From NCBI RefSeq assembly GCF_008329585.1, contig NZ_NPKP01000008.1, positions 177,908 through 241,907 of the forward strand: a stretch of 64,000 nt of DNA. Reading direction: 5' to 3'. Each line of letters opens with the position of its first letter. Within the stretch, counting starts at the first letter, position 1. Shown in pieces: positions 15,549 to 25,905 of this stretch. Below the pieces are notes generated by a model, which made no database searches, was not told the origin of the DNA, and worked only from the letters and a program-made list of their open reading frames with translations. The translations under genes and the position numbers were made by a program. Source of the DNA: Mycolicibacterium sp. P9-22 (GTDB lineage: Bacteria > Actinomycetota > Actinomycetes > Mycobacteriales > Mycobacteriaceae).

Positions 15549-15944
15549 ATGGCTGCCGAAACCGATATCCGCGCGTTGATCACCCGCTGGGTCGACGGCG
15601 TCAGGGCATGCGACCTCGACGCCGTGACCGCCGCTCATTCCGATGACATTGTGATGTTCGACGTGCCGCCACCCTACGACGGGATTCGCGGCATCGCGGC
15701 GTACCGCGACAGTTGGCCGCCGTTCTTCGAATTCATCCGCAGTGGAGCTACTTTCGAGCTACTGGAGCTCGACGTCGTGGCCGGGTCGGAGGTGGCGTTC
15801 GCTCACGGACTGCTGCGGTGCGGCGGCGAGAAGGAGTTCGCGGAGAATCCGGACAACCGGCTGCGCCTGACGATGGGACTGCGCAAGATCGACGGGCAAT
15901 GGACGATCACCCACGAACACCATTCGTTCCCTGCTGCCGAATAG
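15549..15944 (+). CDS. SnoaL-like/DUF4440 family protein
   Basis: A 131-residue NTF2-fold protein: N-terminal helix TDIRALITRWVDGVRACDLD, then AHSDDIVMFDVPPP, and a C-terminal DGQWTITHEHHSFP strand. This is the usual pattern of SnoaL-like/SgcJ-type proteins, small enzymes or binding proteins with unknown partners. It ends one base before the convergent proline dehydrogenase gene. Confidence 0.8.
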   Translation: MAAETDIRALITRWVDGVRACDLDAVTAAHSDDIVMFDVPPPYDGIRGIAAYRDSWPPFFEFIRSGATFELLELDVVAGSEVAFAHGLLRCGGEKEFAENPDNRLRLTMGLRKIDGQWTITHEHHSFPAAE

Positions 15945-15945
15945 C

Positions 15946-16902
15946 TCAATTCAACAACGCCCGCAGGAAGAAGGTGAGGTTGGCCGGACGTTCGGCGAGC
16001 CGGCGCACGAAATAGCCGTACCACTGCGTCCCGAACGGCACGTACACCCGCACATGGTGACCGGCCTCGGCCAGCCGGCGCTGCTCGTCATCGCGGATGC
16101 CGTAGAGCATCTGGTACTCGAAATCATCTGCACTGCGCCCGGACTCGCGCACCAGACCGGGCACCGCGTCGATGATCTCCGGATCGTGTGACGCCACCAT
16201 CGGATAGCCTTTGCCGGCCATCAGGATGCGCAGGCAGGTGAGATACGAGTCGGTGACGTCATCACGGTCGCGGAAAGCCACCGAGGCCGGCTCGTCGTAC
16301 GCTCCCTTGCACAACCGAATCCGCGCCCCCGAGGCCGCGAACTCCGAGCAGTCGGCACGGCTGCGCTTGAGGTAGGCCTGCAAGACCGTTCCCAGCCAGT
16401 CGAAGTCCGCCCGCAGTTCGCGCACGATCGAGAGCGTCGAGTCGGTCGTGGTGTGGTCCTCGGCGTCCACCGTCACCCAGACACCGGCCTTCTGCGCCCG
16501 CTGACAGATCGTGTGCGCGTTCTCCAGCGCGATCTTCTCGCCGTCGCGGGGCAGTGACTGGCCCAACGCGGACAGCTTCAGCGACACCTCCAGCGGCCGC
16601 GGCGCTGTCGACGTTTCCTCGCGGGTGGAAAGACCATCGAGCAACGCCAGGTACGCCTCCACGGTGTCGTTCGCCGTGTCGATGTCGGTGACATCCTCGC
16701 CGAGATAGTCGATCGAGATCAGCCGACCGGAATCGCGCAACAGGTCAACGGCATTCAGCGCATCGTCGGCCGTTTCGCCTGGTACGAAGCGCTGCACCAC
16801 CCTGCGCGTGACCGGCAGTCGCTCGCCCACGCGCCGCAGACCATCGGCCCTGCTGGCGGCGAGGATGGCCGGGCGCACGATCCGGCTGAACACGTCGGCC
16901 AT
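15946..16902 (-). CDS. pruB: Proline dehydrogenase (flavoprotein)
   Basis: A 318-residue FAD-dependent TIM-barrel enzyme that oxidises proline to pyrroline-5-carboxylate. Typical actinobacterial single-domain PutA homologue: VSLKLSALGQ, VTVDAEDHTTTD, GARIRLCKGAYDEP and MVASHDPEII, with YGIRDDEQRRLAEAGHHVRVYVPFG at the C-terminus. It starts one base after the rocA/pruA stop, so the two enzymes of proline catabolism form one operon, as Rv1187-Rv1188 do in M. tuberculosis. Control is probably by the divergent PucR-type gene. Confidence 0.93.
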   Translation of the reverse strand: MADVFSRIVRPAILAASRADGLRRVGERLPVTRRVVQRFVPGETADDALNAVDLLRDSGRLISIDYLGEDVTDIDTANDTVEAYLALLDGLSTREETSTAPRPLEVSLKLSALGQSLPRDGEKIALENAHTICQRAQKAGVWVTVDAEDHTTTDSTLSIVRELRADFDWLGTVLQAYLKRSRADCSEFAASGARIRLCKGAYDEPASVAFRDRDDVTDSYLTCLRILMAGKGYPMVASHDPEIIDAVPGLVRESGRSADDFEYQMLYGIRDDEQRRLAEAGHHVRVYVPFGTQWYGYFVRRLAERPANLTFFLRALLN

Positions 16903-16903
16903 C

Positions 16904-18541
<1,638 letters not shown>

Positions 18542-18574
18542 GTGCTCAGGGTCCCGCGGCGCACCCCTCCTATC

Positions 18575-18594
18575 CTTTGGCGGATCAGCCAAAG
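18575..18594. promoter_or_regulatory. Inverted repeat between rocA and the PucR-type regulator
   Basis: CTTTGGC (18575-18581) and GCCAAAG (18588-18594), spacer six bases, lie in the 82-base gap between divergent genes. This is the best candidate for the regulator's binding site on the proline operon promoter. Confidence 0.65.
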
Positions 18595-18623
18595 ATCGCT
18601 CACCTGTTAGTAGGATTAGACAA

Positions 18624-20195
18624 ATGATGACGCCGGGGGTCAGCCTGGGCCAACTCGTTCTCGCACTGGACGCCACCATGGTGACGCTGGTCGAGGCGCC
18701 GCGCGGGCTGGACCTGCCGGTGGCGTCGGCGGCACTGATCGATCCCGACGATGTCCGGCTGGGTCTGGCCGCCGCGGCGGTGTCCGCCGACGTGTTCCTG
18801 CTGCTCGGCGTCGGCGATGACGATGTGCTCTCCTGGCTGGTCACACAGGCCCCACGCACGCCGGCGGCAATCTTTGTCAAAGAACCGTCCGCCGCGGTGA
18901 TCACCCGGGCGGTCGCCGTCGGCACCGCGGTCGTCGCTGTCGAACCGCGGGCCCGCTGGGAACGGCTCTACCGCCTCATCGACCATGTCTTCGAACACCA
19001 CGGTGACCGCGCCGACCCGCTGCAGGACTCCGGCACCGACCTGTTCGGGCTGGCCCAATCGATCGCCGAACGCACCCACGGCATGGTCAGCATCGAGGAC
19101 GTCCAGTCCCACGTGCTCGCCTACTCCGCCTCCAATGACGAGGCCGACGAGTTGCGGCGGCTCTCGATCCTGGGCCGCGCGGGCCCGCCCGAGCATCTGG
19201 CCTGGATCGGCCGGGAGGGCATCTTCGACGCCCTGCGCGCCAGCACCGAGGTGGTGCGCGTCGACGCCCGCCCCGAACTCGGGCTGCGGCCCCGCCGCGC
19301 GGTCGGCATCCACCTGCCCGCCGGCGGGCGTGACCGGCGGCCCGCGTTCGCCGGCACCATCTGGGTGCAGGAGGGCGCCCGGCCGCTCGCCGATGACGCC
19401 GACGAGGTGCTGCGCGGCGCATCGGTGCTCGCGGCGCGGATCCTGGCCCGGCTCGCCGCGGCGCCGTCGACGCACGCCGTGCGGGTGCAGGAGCTGCTCG
19501 GCCTTCGCGACGCCGACGTCGACAGCGCCGCGACCGCAAGGGAACTCGGCCTCGCCACCGACGGCAGGGTCGCGGTCATCGGGTTCCTCGGCGCGGGCAT
19601 CGTCCCGGCCAGGCTTGTCGACGTCCTCGCATTGAGCGCCAGCGCCTTTCGGGCCGACGCCCAGGTGACGTCCGGCGGTACGCGAGTCTATGTGCTGCTG
19701 CCGCACGCCGGGAAGGCGGTGACCTCGTGGATCCGCGGCACCATCGCCACGCTGCGCCGCGAACTCGGACTCGAACTGCGGGCCGTCATCGCCACTCCGG
19801 CAACGGGTCTCGACGGCGTGGCGGCGGCCCGCGCCGAAGTCGACCGAGTGCTCGACAGCGCCGAGCGCCACCCCGGTGCGCTGGGCCCGGTGACCTCACT
19901 CGCCGAGGCGCGCACCACGGTGCTGCTCGACGAGATCGTCACGATGATCGCCGCCGACGACCGCCTGATCGACCCGCGCGTCCGCGATCTGCGCGCCGCC
20001 GACCCCCTCCTCGCCGACACACTGCGGGCATACCTGGATTGTTTCGGCGATATCGGTGCGGCCGCCCAGTGGCTGCACGTGCACCCCAACACCGTGCGCT
20101 ACCGGGTGCGCCGTATCGAGGCCGCGCTGGGCACCTCGCTGGCCGACCCAGATTTGCGGCTGCTGCTGTCGCTGAGCCTGCGCTCCGAGCGATGA
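18624..20195 (+). CDS. pruC: PucR-family proline catabolism activator (PruC-like)
   Basis: A 523-residue regulator. The N-terminal half holds a PucR-type sensor domain, and the C-terminal end holds the PucR helix-turn-helix: CFGDIGAAAQWLHVHPNTVRYRVRRIEAALG. It corresponds to M. tuberculosis Rv1186c (PruC), which activates the proline catabolism genes. ATGs at 18624 and 18627 are both possible; the upstream open frame would run into the divergent promoter. An inverted repeat lies 30 bases before the start. Confidence 0.88.
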   Translation: MMTPGVSLGQLVLALDATMVTLVEAPRGLDLPVASAALIDPDDVRLGLAAAAVSADVFLLLGVGDDDVLSWLVTQAPRTPAAIFVKEPSAAVITRAVAVGTAVVAVEPRARWERLYRLIDHVFEHHGDRADPLQDSGTDLFGLAQSIAERTHGMVSIEDVQSHVLAYSASNDEADELRRLSILGRAGPPEHLAWIGREGIFDALRASTEVVRVDARPELGLRPRRAVGIHLPAGGRDRRPAFAGTIWVQEGARPLADDADEVLRGASVLAARILARLAAAPSTHAVRVQELLGLRDADVDSAATARELGLATDGRVAVIGFLGAGIVPARLVDVLALSASAFRADAQVTSGGTRVYVLLPHAGKAVTSWIRGTIATLRRELGLELRAVIATPATGLDGVAAARAEVDRVLDSAERHPGALGPVTSLAEARTTVLLDEIVTMIAADDRLIDPRVRDLRAADPLLADTLRAYLDCFGDIGAAAQWLHVHPNTVRYRVRRIEAALGTSLADPDLRLLLSLSLRSER

Positions 20196-20202
20196 TGAAC
20201 CC

Positions 20203-21012
20203 ATGCCGTCCAAGGGAGCCTTCATCGCCGTTTGCGCCGCCGTCACGGCCCTGACCATCTGCCCGCCGGCGACGGCCGCTCCGGTCGCGCTACCGCCCAC
20301 CACGGGCGGATTCGACTACCAGCTCGGCGGACCTTCCGATATCCCCGGATTGGCCGTCGTCGCCCGTGATTCCACCGACGCGCCGCTGGCCGGGGTGTAC
20401 AACATCTGCTATCTCAATGGCTTCCAGACCCAACCCGGTTCCGGCCAGGACTGGCTGACCCACCACGGCGACGCCATCCTGCGTGACGCGGGCGGCGGCG
20501 AGGTCATCGACGCGAACTGGCCCGACGAGTACATTCTGGACCCGTCCACCGGGCCGCAGCGGACGGCGATCCTGGAGGTGCTCGCCCCCAGCGTGAATCG
20601 CTGCGCAGACAACGGTTTCGACGCCGTCGAGATCGACAATCTGGACACCTTCACCCGGTATCCCGGCATCGACCGGACCGGGGCGCTGGAGCTGGCGCGC
20701 AATTTCGTCGCACTGGCCCACGGACGTGGCCTGGCGATCGGCCAGAAGAATGCCGCCGAGATTGCCACGATCGGCCACGATGAGATCGGTTTCGATTTCG
20801 CCGTCGCCGAAGAGTGCGCGGCCTACGACGAATGCAGCGCCTACACCGGTGTCTACGGCAGCCACGTGCTGCAGATCGAATACTCCGACAACCTGCCCGA
20901 GCCGTTCGCCGGCGTGTGCAGCGGCTCGGACCGCGCGCCGTTGACCATCCTGCGCGACCGCGACCTGACCCCGCAGGGCGCGCCGGGTCACATCTATGAG
21001 CAGTGCCGCTGA
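20203..21012 (+). CDS. Secreted GH114-like glycoside hydrolase (TIM barrel)
   Basis: A 269-residue exported protein. The signal peptide ends at ATAA/PV (about residue 26). The mature part matches the GH114 (endo-alpha-1,4-polygalactosaminidase-like) pattern: GGFDYQLGGPSDIPG, YNICYLNGFQTQP, NWPDEYILDP, VEIDNLDTF with paired acidic residues, and IGQKNAAEIA. Four or more cysteines could form disulfides. GH114 enzymes cut galactosamine polymers. M. tuberculosis has the large pks3/4-papA3-mmpL10-fadD21 locus between these same flanking genes. The gene starts seven bases after the regulator stop. Confidence 0.82.
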   Translation: MPSKGAFIAVCAAVTALTICPPATAAPVALPPTTGGFDYQLGGPSDIPGLAVVARDSTDAPLAGVYNICYLNGFQTQPGSGQDWLTHHGDAILRDAGGGEVIDANWPDEYILDPSTGPQRTAILEVLAPSVNRCADNGFDAVEIDNLDTFTRYPGIDRTGALELARNFVALAHGRGLAIGQKNAAEIATIGHDEIGFDFAVAEECAAYDECSAYTGVYGSHVLQIEYSDNLPEPFAGVCSGSDRAPLTILRDRDLTPQGAPGHIYEQCR

Positions 21013-22122
21013 CTACGCGGCGAGCCGCGCGGCCGCGGCATCGATGCGTTCGTCGGTGGCCGTGAGCGCCACCCGTACATGCTTGGCGCCGGCCGGGCCG
21101 TAGAACTCGCCGGGAGCCGCCAGGATTCCGCGCTGCGCCAGCCAGGCCAGCGTGTCGCGGCAGGGCTCGCCGCGGGTGGCCCAGAGATAGAGTCCCGCCT
21201 CGGAGTGATCGACGGTGAAACCGGCGTCGCGAAGCGCGGGCAGCAGCACGGCGCGGCGCTTGGCGTAGCGCTCACGTTGCACGGCGATGTGATCGTCATC
21301 GTCCAGCGCCGCGACCATGGCGGCTTGGATCGGCCCGGGCACCATCATCCCGGCGTGCTTGCGCACCGCGAGCAGTTCGGCCACCACGGCGGGGTCGCCC
21401 GCCACGAAACCGGCCCGGTAACCGGCCAGCGAGGACGTCTTGGACAATGAGTGAATGGCGAGCAACCCGGTGTGGTCGCCATCGCATACCGACGGATGCA
21501 GCACCGACAGCGGCGCGGCATCCCACGCCAGCCCGAGGTAACACTCGTCGGAGGCGATCAGCACGCCGCGTTCACGGGCCCATCCCACGACCTTGCGCAG
21601 GTGGTCCAGGCCGAGCACCTTGCCCGACGGGTTGCTCGGTGAGTTCAGGAACACCAGCGACGGTGTCTGCGGGCCGATCTGGGTCAGCGAGTCCGCGGCG
21701 AGCACGTGCGCCCCGGCCAGCCGGGCGCCCACGTCATAGGTGGGGTACGCCAACTCCGGGATCACCACGGTGTCCTCGGATCCCAGGCCCAACAGCGTCG
21801 GCAGCCAGGCGATGAGTTCCTTGGTGCCGATGACCGGCAGCACCGCGGCCGGGGCCACCTCGGTGATGCCGAAGCGGCGTTGCAGCGCAGCATGGATCGA
21901 CGCACGCAGTTGGGGTGTGCCCGCCGTGGTCGGGTAGCCCGGCGTCGCACTCGCGTCCGCCAGGGCGGCCCGTATCACCGGGGCGACATCGTCCACCGGC
22001 GTGCCGACCGACAGGTCGACGATGCCGTCGGGATGAGCGCGCGCGGTGGCGGTGACGTCGGCCAGGGTGTCCCAAGGGAACACCGGCAGCTGGGCCGATA
22101 CGGCCGATCTGGTCGCGGTCAC
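21013..22122 (-). CDS. dapC: Succinyldiaminopimelate aminotransferase
   Basis: PLP-dependent class I/II aminotransferase of 369 residues for the succinyl-DAP step of lysine synthesis. PLP-binding lysine in SLSKTSSLAGYRAGF; FLNSPSNPSGKV and SDECYLGLAWD are typical. It starts with GTG overlapping the fdxC stop by four bases (GTGA), the same pair as Rv1177-Rv1178. It completes the DAP genes with dapD and dapE in this window. It ends immediately next to the convergent GH114 gene. Confidence 0.93.
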   Translation of the reverse strand: MTATRSAVSAQLPVFPWDTLADVTATARAHPDGIVDLSVGTPVDDVAPVIRAALADASATPGYPTTAGTPQLRASIHAALQRRFGITEVAPAAVLPVIGTKELIAWLPTLLGLGSEDTVVIPELAYPTYDVGARLAGAHVLAADSLTQIGPQTPSLVFLNSPSNPSGKVLGLDHLRKVVGWARERGVLIASDECYLGLAWDAAPLSVLHPSVCDGDHTGLLAIHSLSKTSSLAGYRAGFVAGDPAVVAELLAVRKHAGMMVPGPIQAAMVAALDDDDHIAVQRERYAKRRAVLLPALRDAGFTVDHSEAGLYLWATRGEPCRDTLAWLAQRGILAAPGEFYGPAGAKHVRVALTATDERIDAAAARLAA

Positions 22123-22439
22123 TCGCCCTTGGGTTCGAGATCCTTGATGGCCTGCGGATCGTTATCGGTCTGACCGACCTTGGACGCGCCACCGGGGGAA
22201 CCGAGCTCGCTGAAGAAGTCCGCGTTGCTCTGTGTGTAGCTGCTCCACTGATCGGGCACATCATCTTCGTAATAGATGGCCTCGACCGGGCACACCGGTT
22301 CGCATGCGCCGCAGTCGACGCATTCGTCCGGGTGGATGTACAGCATCCGGGCACCCTCGTAGATGCAATCGACAGGGCATTCTTCGATGCATGCCTTGTC
22401 TTTGACGTCGACGCAGGGTTCGGCAATGACGTACGTCAC
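22119..22439 (-). CDS. fdxC: 7Fe ferredoxin FdxC
   Basis: A 106-residue ferredoxin. Cys at residues 9, 17, 21, 25 and 40, 43, 46, 50 give the CxxCxxxCP-type arrangements of a 3Fe-4S plus 4Fe-4S ferredoxin, followed by an acidic tail (YYEDDVPDQW, then NADFFSELGSPGGASKVG). It starts with GTG after AGGAGAG. It carries electrons for unknown partners; pairing with dapC is conserved in mycobacteria. Confidence 0.93.
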   Translation of the reverse strand: MTYVIAEPCVDVKDKACIEECPVDCIYEGARMLYIHPDECVDCGACEPVCPVEAIYYEDDVPDQWSSYTQSNADFFSELGSPGGASKVGQTDNDPQAIKDLEPKGE

Positions 22440-22571
22440 TGATGTCTCTCCTGTCCTGTCCAGTGGGCTGCTGGTCGGGTTTCAGTTCCGGGTCGGGACG
22501 CCTGAGCGAGCGTCCCGCGGGCCAGTATGTATGGCCCTTAGCTGGACGCGCGTCTCAGTGTGCCCTAACTT

Positions 22572-22600
22572 CACGCGCCGCCCATTACGGGTGGCGCGTG
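22572..22600. repeat. Strong hairpin between fdxC and the PadR gene
   Basis: CACGCGCCGCCC and GGGTGGCGCGTG form a 12-base stem (one G-U in RNA) around ATTAC. It lies 110-130 bases from either gene start in a 272-base divergent region, so it may be part of either 5' UTR or a regulatory site. Confidence 0.55.
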
Positions 22601-22616
22601 ATTACTGATACTAGAC

Positions 22617-22680
22617 GTTGCATATACAACCCGCCTAGTAGCCACGCGCTATGCACTTTGCTGCAGTGCAACTTGTTGCA
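22617..22680. promoter_or_regulatory. Candidate PadR operator region
   Basis: TGCAAC-TT-GTTGCA (22667-22680) is a perfect inverted repeat 31 bases before the PadR start, and a related GTTG-CATATA-CAAC lies at 22617-22630. Repeated GTTG/CAAC half-sites next to a PadR gene suggest autoregulation. Confidence 0.6.
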
Positions 22681-22711
22681 TAGGATGCCGGGTTCCGCTT
22701 ACGCTGCCGAC

Positions 22712-23269
22712 ATGGCACTCCCGCACGCCATCCTGGTGTCCCTGTGCGAGCAGGCGAGTTCTGGCTATGACCTGGCACGCCGGTTCGACCGGTCCATCGG
22801 CTACTTCTGGTCCGCCACCCATCAGCAGATCTACCGCACACTGCGCGCCATGGAGGACGACGGCTGGGTAGATGTGCGCGAGGTCGAACAACGCGGGCGC
22901 CCGGACAAAAAGGAGTACTCCGTGACACCGGCGGGGCGGGCCGAGCTGGCCCGCTGGATCGCCGAGCCGCTGAGCGGCCGCGGCAGCACGGTGGCCGACA
23001 ACCGCACCCGCGACCTGGCCGTCAAGATCCGCGCCGCCGTCTTCGGCGATGCCGCCGCCATCCGGGCGCAGGCCCAGGAGTTGCGGGCCGAACGAGCCGC
23101 CCTGCTGGACGCCTACCGCGGATTCGAGAAGGAGCAGTTCCCCAACCCTGCCGGCCTGACCAGCTCCGAGCTGCATCAGTACCTGGTGCTGCGCGGCGGT
23201 ATTCGCGCCGAAGAGGGCGCGATCGAATGGCTCACCGAAGTTCTGTCGGCTCTGGGAGGAACCTTGTGA
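22712..23269 (+). CDS. PadR family transcriptional regulator
   Basis: A 185-residue regulator with the PadR winged helix at the N-terminus (ALPHAILVSLCEQASSGYDLARRFD, YRTLRAMEDDGWVDVREVEQRGRPDKKEYSVTPAG written here in part: RGRPDKKEYSVTPAG) and a C-terminal helical dimer domain. It overlaps the start of fadH by four bases (GTGA), so both are one operon and the regulator likely controls fadH and itself. Upstream ATG/TTG codons in the open frame would extend it unnaturally; the Met at 22712 starts the helix correctly. M. tuberculosis Rv1176c-Rv1175c has the same order. Confidence 0.88.
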   Translation: MALPHAILVSLCEQASSGYDLARRFDRSIGYFWSATHQQIYRTLRAMEDDGWVDVREVEQRGRPDKKEYSVTPAGRAELARWIAEPLSGRGSTVADNRTRDLAVKIRAAVFGDAAAIRAQAQELRAERAALLDAYRGFEKEQFPNPAGLTSSELHQYLVLRGGIRAEEGAIEWLTEVLSALGGTL

Positions 23270-25284
23270 ACTACCCGAACCTGTTGTCCCCGTTGGATCT
23301 CGGCTTCACCACCCTGCGCAACCGGGTGATCATGGGCTCGATGCACACCGGGCTGGAGGACCGCGCGCGCGACACCGACAAGCTGGCCGCCTATTTCGCC
23401 GAGCGCGCCCGTGGCGGCGTCGGCCTCATCATCACCGGGGGTTACGCCCCCAACCGGACCGGCTGGCTGCTGCCGTTCGCCGCCGAGATGATCTCCGCTG
23501 CCGACGCGCGCCGCCATCGCCGGATCACCTCCGCTGTCCACGCCGAGGGCGGCAAGATCGCGCTGCAGCTGCTGCACGCCGGACGCTATGCCTACCATCC
23601 GCTTTCGGTCAGCGCGTCCTCGATCAAGGCCCCCATCAACCCGTTCCGGCCTCGCGCGCTGCGCGATGTGCAGGGCACCATCGACGATTTCGTGCGCGCC
23701 GCACTGCTGGCCCGCGCGGGCGGGTACGACGGCGTGGAGATCATGGGCAGCGAGGGCTATCTGCTCAACCAGTTCCTGGCGCCACGCACCAACAAGCGCA
23801 AGGACGCCTGGGGTGGTACACCGGAGAAGCGGCGGCGCTTCCCCGTGGAGATCGTGCGCCGGGTACGGGAGGCCGTCGGCGCGGATTTCATCATCGTCTA
23901 CCGGATATCACTGGCCGACTATGTCGAGGACGGCCAGACCTGGGAAGAAATCGTCGCGCTGGCAACCGAAATCGAAGACGCAGGCGCCACCATCCTCAAC
24001 ACGGGCATCGGCTGGCACGAGGCCCGGGTGCCCACCATCGTCACCTCGGTGCCCAACAGCGCCTTCGCCGGCATCAGCAGCGCGCTCGCCGAACACGTCG
24101 GGGTTCCGGTGGTGGCCTCCAACCGGATCAACATGCCCGAGGCCGCCGAGCAGATCCTCGCCGACACCCCGGTGCAGCTGATATCCATGGCCCGGCCCCT
24201 GCTGAGCGACCCCGACTGGGTGCGCAAGGCGTCCGAGGATGCCGCCGACCAGATCAACACGTGCATCGCCTGCAACCAGGCCTGCCTGGACCACGCGTTC
24301 GTGCACAAAACGGTGTCCTGCCTGCTGAATCCGCGGGCGGGACACGAGACCACGCTGGTACTCGGACCGACCCGGCGCGCACGCTCGGTGGCCGTGGTCG
24401 GTGCCGGTCCGGCCGGGCTGTCCGCCGCGGTGTCCGCCGCCCAGCGCGGGCACCATGTCACGCTCTTCGAGGCGGGCGCCACCATCGGTGGCCAATTCGA
24501 CCTGGCCAGAAGGGTTCCCGGTAAAGAGGAGTTCAACGAGACGGTGCGCTACTACACGCGCATGCTGGACGTGTCCGGCGTCTCGGTACGGCTCGGCACC
24601 CGGGCCGCGGTGGACGATCTGGCCGGTTTCGATGACGTCGTGCTCGCCACCGGCGTGACACCGCGGATGCCCGCCATCCCCGGCATCGAGCACCCGAAGG
24701 TGCTGTCGTATGCCGAGGTTCTTTCCGGGGCCCCTGTCGGTGACTCGGTGGCCGTCATCGGCGCCGGCGGTATCGGCTTCGATGTCAGCGAGTTCCTGGT
24801 CACCGAGCAGTCCCCCACCCTGAACCGCAAGGAGTGGCAGGCCGAGTGGGGCGCGCTGGACCCGCAGGACGCGCCTTCGGTCCGCGGCTCATTGGCCACG
24901 CCGATCCCGCTGCCGCCGGCCCGTGAGGTATTCCTGCTGCAGCGGACCAAGGGCCCGCAGGGCCGCGGTCTGGGCAAGACCTCGGGTTGGGTGCACCGGG
25001 CGTCGCTGAAAGCCAAAGGTGTTCAGCAACTCTCCGGGGTGAATTACGAACGCATCGATGACGACGGCCTGCACATCAGCTTCGGATCCGACCGGACCGG
25101 GGCCCGCGTGCTGGCCGTCGACAACGTCGTGATCTGCGCCGGCCAGGAATCGGTACGCGGGCTCGACGACGAGTTGCGTTCACGCGGGGTCACCGCGCAT
25201 GTCATCGGCGGGGCGGCCGTGGCGGCCGAACTCGATGCCAAGCGCGCCATCCGCCAAGGCACCGAGCTGGCCGCCAAGCTGTAG
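23266..25284 (+). CDS. fadH: 2,4-dienoyl-CoA reductase (NADPH), FadH
   Basis: A 672-residue iron-sulfur flavoprotein of the old yellow enzyme/trimethylamine dehydrogenase group. The N-terminal FMN TIM barrel ends with SMARPLLSDPDW; the 4Fe-4S cysteines are at about 333, 336, 340 and 352 (CIACNQACL, then SCLLNPRAG). The C-terminal part has the FAD site VVGAGPAGL (378-386) and an NADPH site with VIGAGGIGFDVSEFL. It reduces 2,4-dienoyl-CoA during unsaturated fatty acid breakdown. GTG start with GGAGG upstream and coupling to the PadR gene. Confidence 0.92.
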   Translation: MNYPNLLSPLDLGFTTLRNRVIMGSMHTGLEDRARDTDKLAAYFAERARGGVGLIITGGYAPNRTGWLLPFAAEMISAADARRHRRITSAVHAEGGKIALQLLHAGRYAYHPLSVSASSIKAPINPFRPRALRDVQGTIDDFVRAALLARAGGYDGVEIMGSEGYLLNQFLAPRTNKRKDAWGGTPEKRRRFPVEIVRRVREAVGADFIIVYRISLADYVEDGQTWEEIVALATEIEDAGATILNTGIGWHEARVPTIVTSVPNSAFAGISSALAEHVGVPVVASNRINMPEAAEQILADTPVQLISMARPLLSDPDWVRKASEDAADQINTCIACNQACLDHAFVHKTVSCLLNPRAGHETTLVLGPTRRARSVAVVGAGPAGLSAAVSAAQRGHHVTLFEAGATIGGQFDLARRVPGKEEFNETVRYYTRMLDVSGVSVRLGTRAAVDDLAGFDDVVLATGVTPRMPAIPGIEHPKVLSYAEVLSGAPVGDSVAVIGAGGIGFDVSEFLVTEQSPTLNRKEWQAEWGALDPQDAPSVRGSLATPIPLPPAREVFLLQRTKGPQGRGLGKTSGWVHRASLKAKGVQQLSGVNYERIDDDGLHISFGSDRTGARVLAVDNVVICAGQESVRGLDDELRSRGVTAHVIGGAAVAAELDAKRAIRQGTELAAKL

Positions 25285-25285
25285 C

Positions 25286-25834
25286 TCAGGCCTGCTTGAG
25301 GGCCTCGATCTCCAAGGTGATGGTGACCTTGTCGCCGACGACGGCGCCACCGGTCTCCAGCGGCATGTCGATATCGATGCCGAAGTCCTTGCGGTTCAAC
25401 ACGACCGAGGCCTCGAATCCGGCGACCTCGCCATGGCCCATACCGGGATTGACCCCGTTGAACTCCAGCTTCAGCGAAACCGGCTTGGTGACACCCTTGA
25501 GGGTGAACTCGCCGTCCAGCACGTAGTCGTCACCGTCGGCGCGCACTGCGGTGGAGATGAAGGACGCCGTCGGGAACTGTTCGGCGTCGAAGAAATCGGG
25601 AGCCTTCAGGTGGGCGTCGCGCTGCTCGTTGCGGGTGTTGACCGAGTTGATGTCGATGGTGGCGGTCACCGACGGGGTGCCGTCCTCGGATACCGTCACG
25701 GCTCCTTGGAAGCTGTCGAACGTGCCGCGGACCTTGCTCACCACCAGGTGGCGGACCGAGAAGCTGACCGAGGAATGCACCGGGTCGAGGGCCCAGGTGC
25801 CTGCGGTCAGGTCGGTGGTTACTGCTGCGGTCAT
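25286..25834 (-). CDS. YceI family protein
   Basis: A 182-residue lipocalin-like YceI protein, with no signal peptide here: TWALDPVHSSVSFSVRHL, VTATIDINSVNTRNEQRDAHLK, FDAEQFPTASF and LTLKGVTKPVSL-type FTLKGVTKPVSL. The fold binds polyprenyl-type lipids in known members. Start at 25834 follows a strong AAGGAGA. It ends one base after the convergent fadH stop. Genes of this kind are common in stress-linked operons; the ligand is unknown. Confidence 0.88.
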   Translation of the reverse strand: MTAAVTTDLTAGTWALDPVHSSVSFSVRHLVVSKVRGTFDSFQGAVTVSEDGTPSVTATIDINSVNTRNEQRDAHLKAPDFFDAEQFPTASFISTAVRADGDDYVLDGEFTLKGVTKPVSLKLEFNGVNPGMGHGEVAGFEASVVLNRKDFGIDIDMPLETGGAVVGDKVTITLEIEALKQA

Positions 25835-25905
25835 GAGATCTCCTTGCTCAGCGGGCGCGGCGGTCCCGACACCCTCACCAGGAGTAAACGGACTATGGTC
25901 CGATT

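Noticed and set aside
18600..19871. A 423-codon open frame on the minus strand
   Set aside because: Antisense to the PucR-type regulator whose helix-turn-helix and length are clear.
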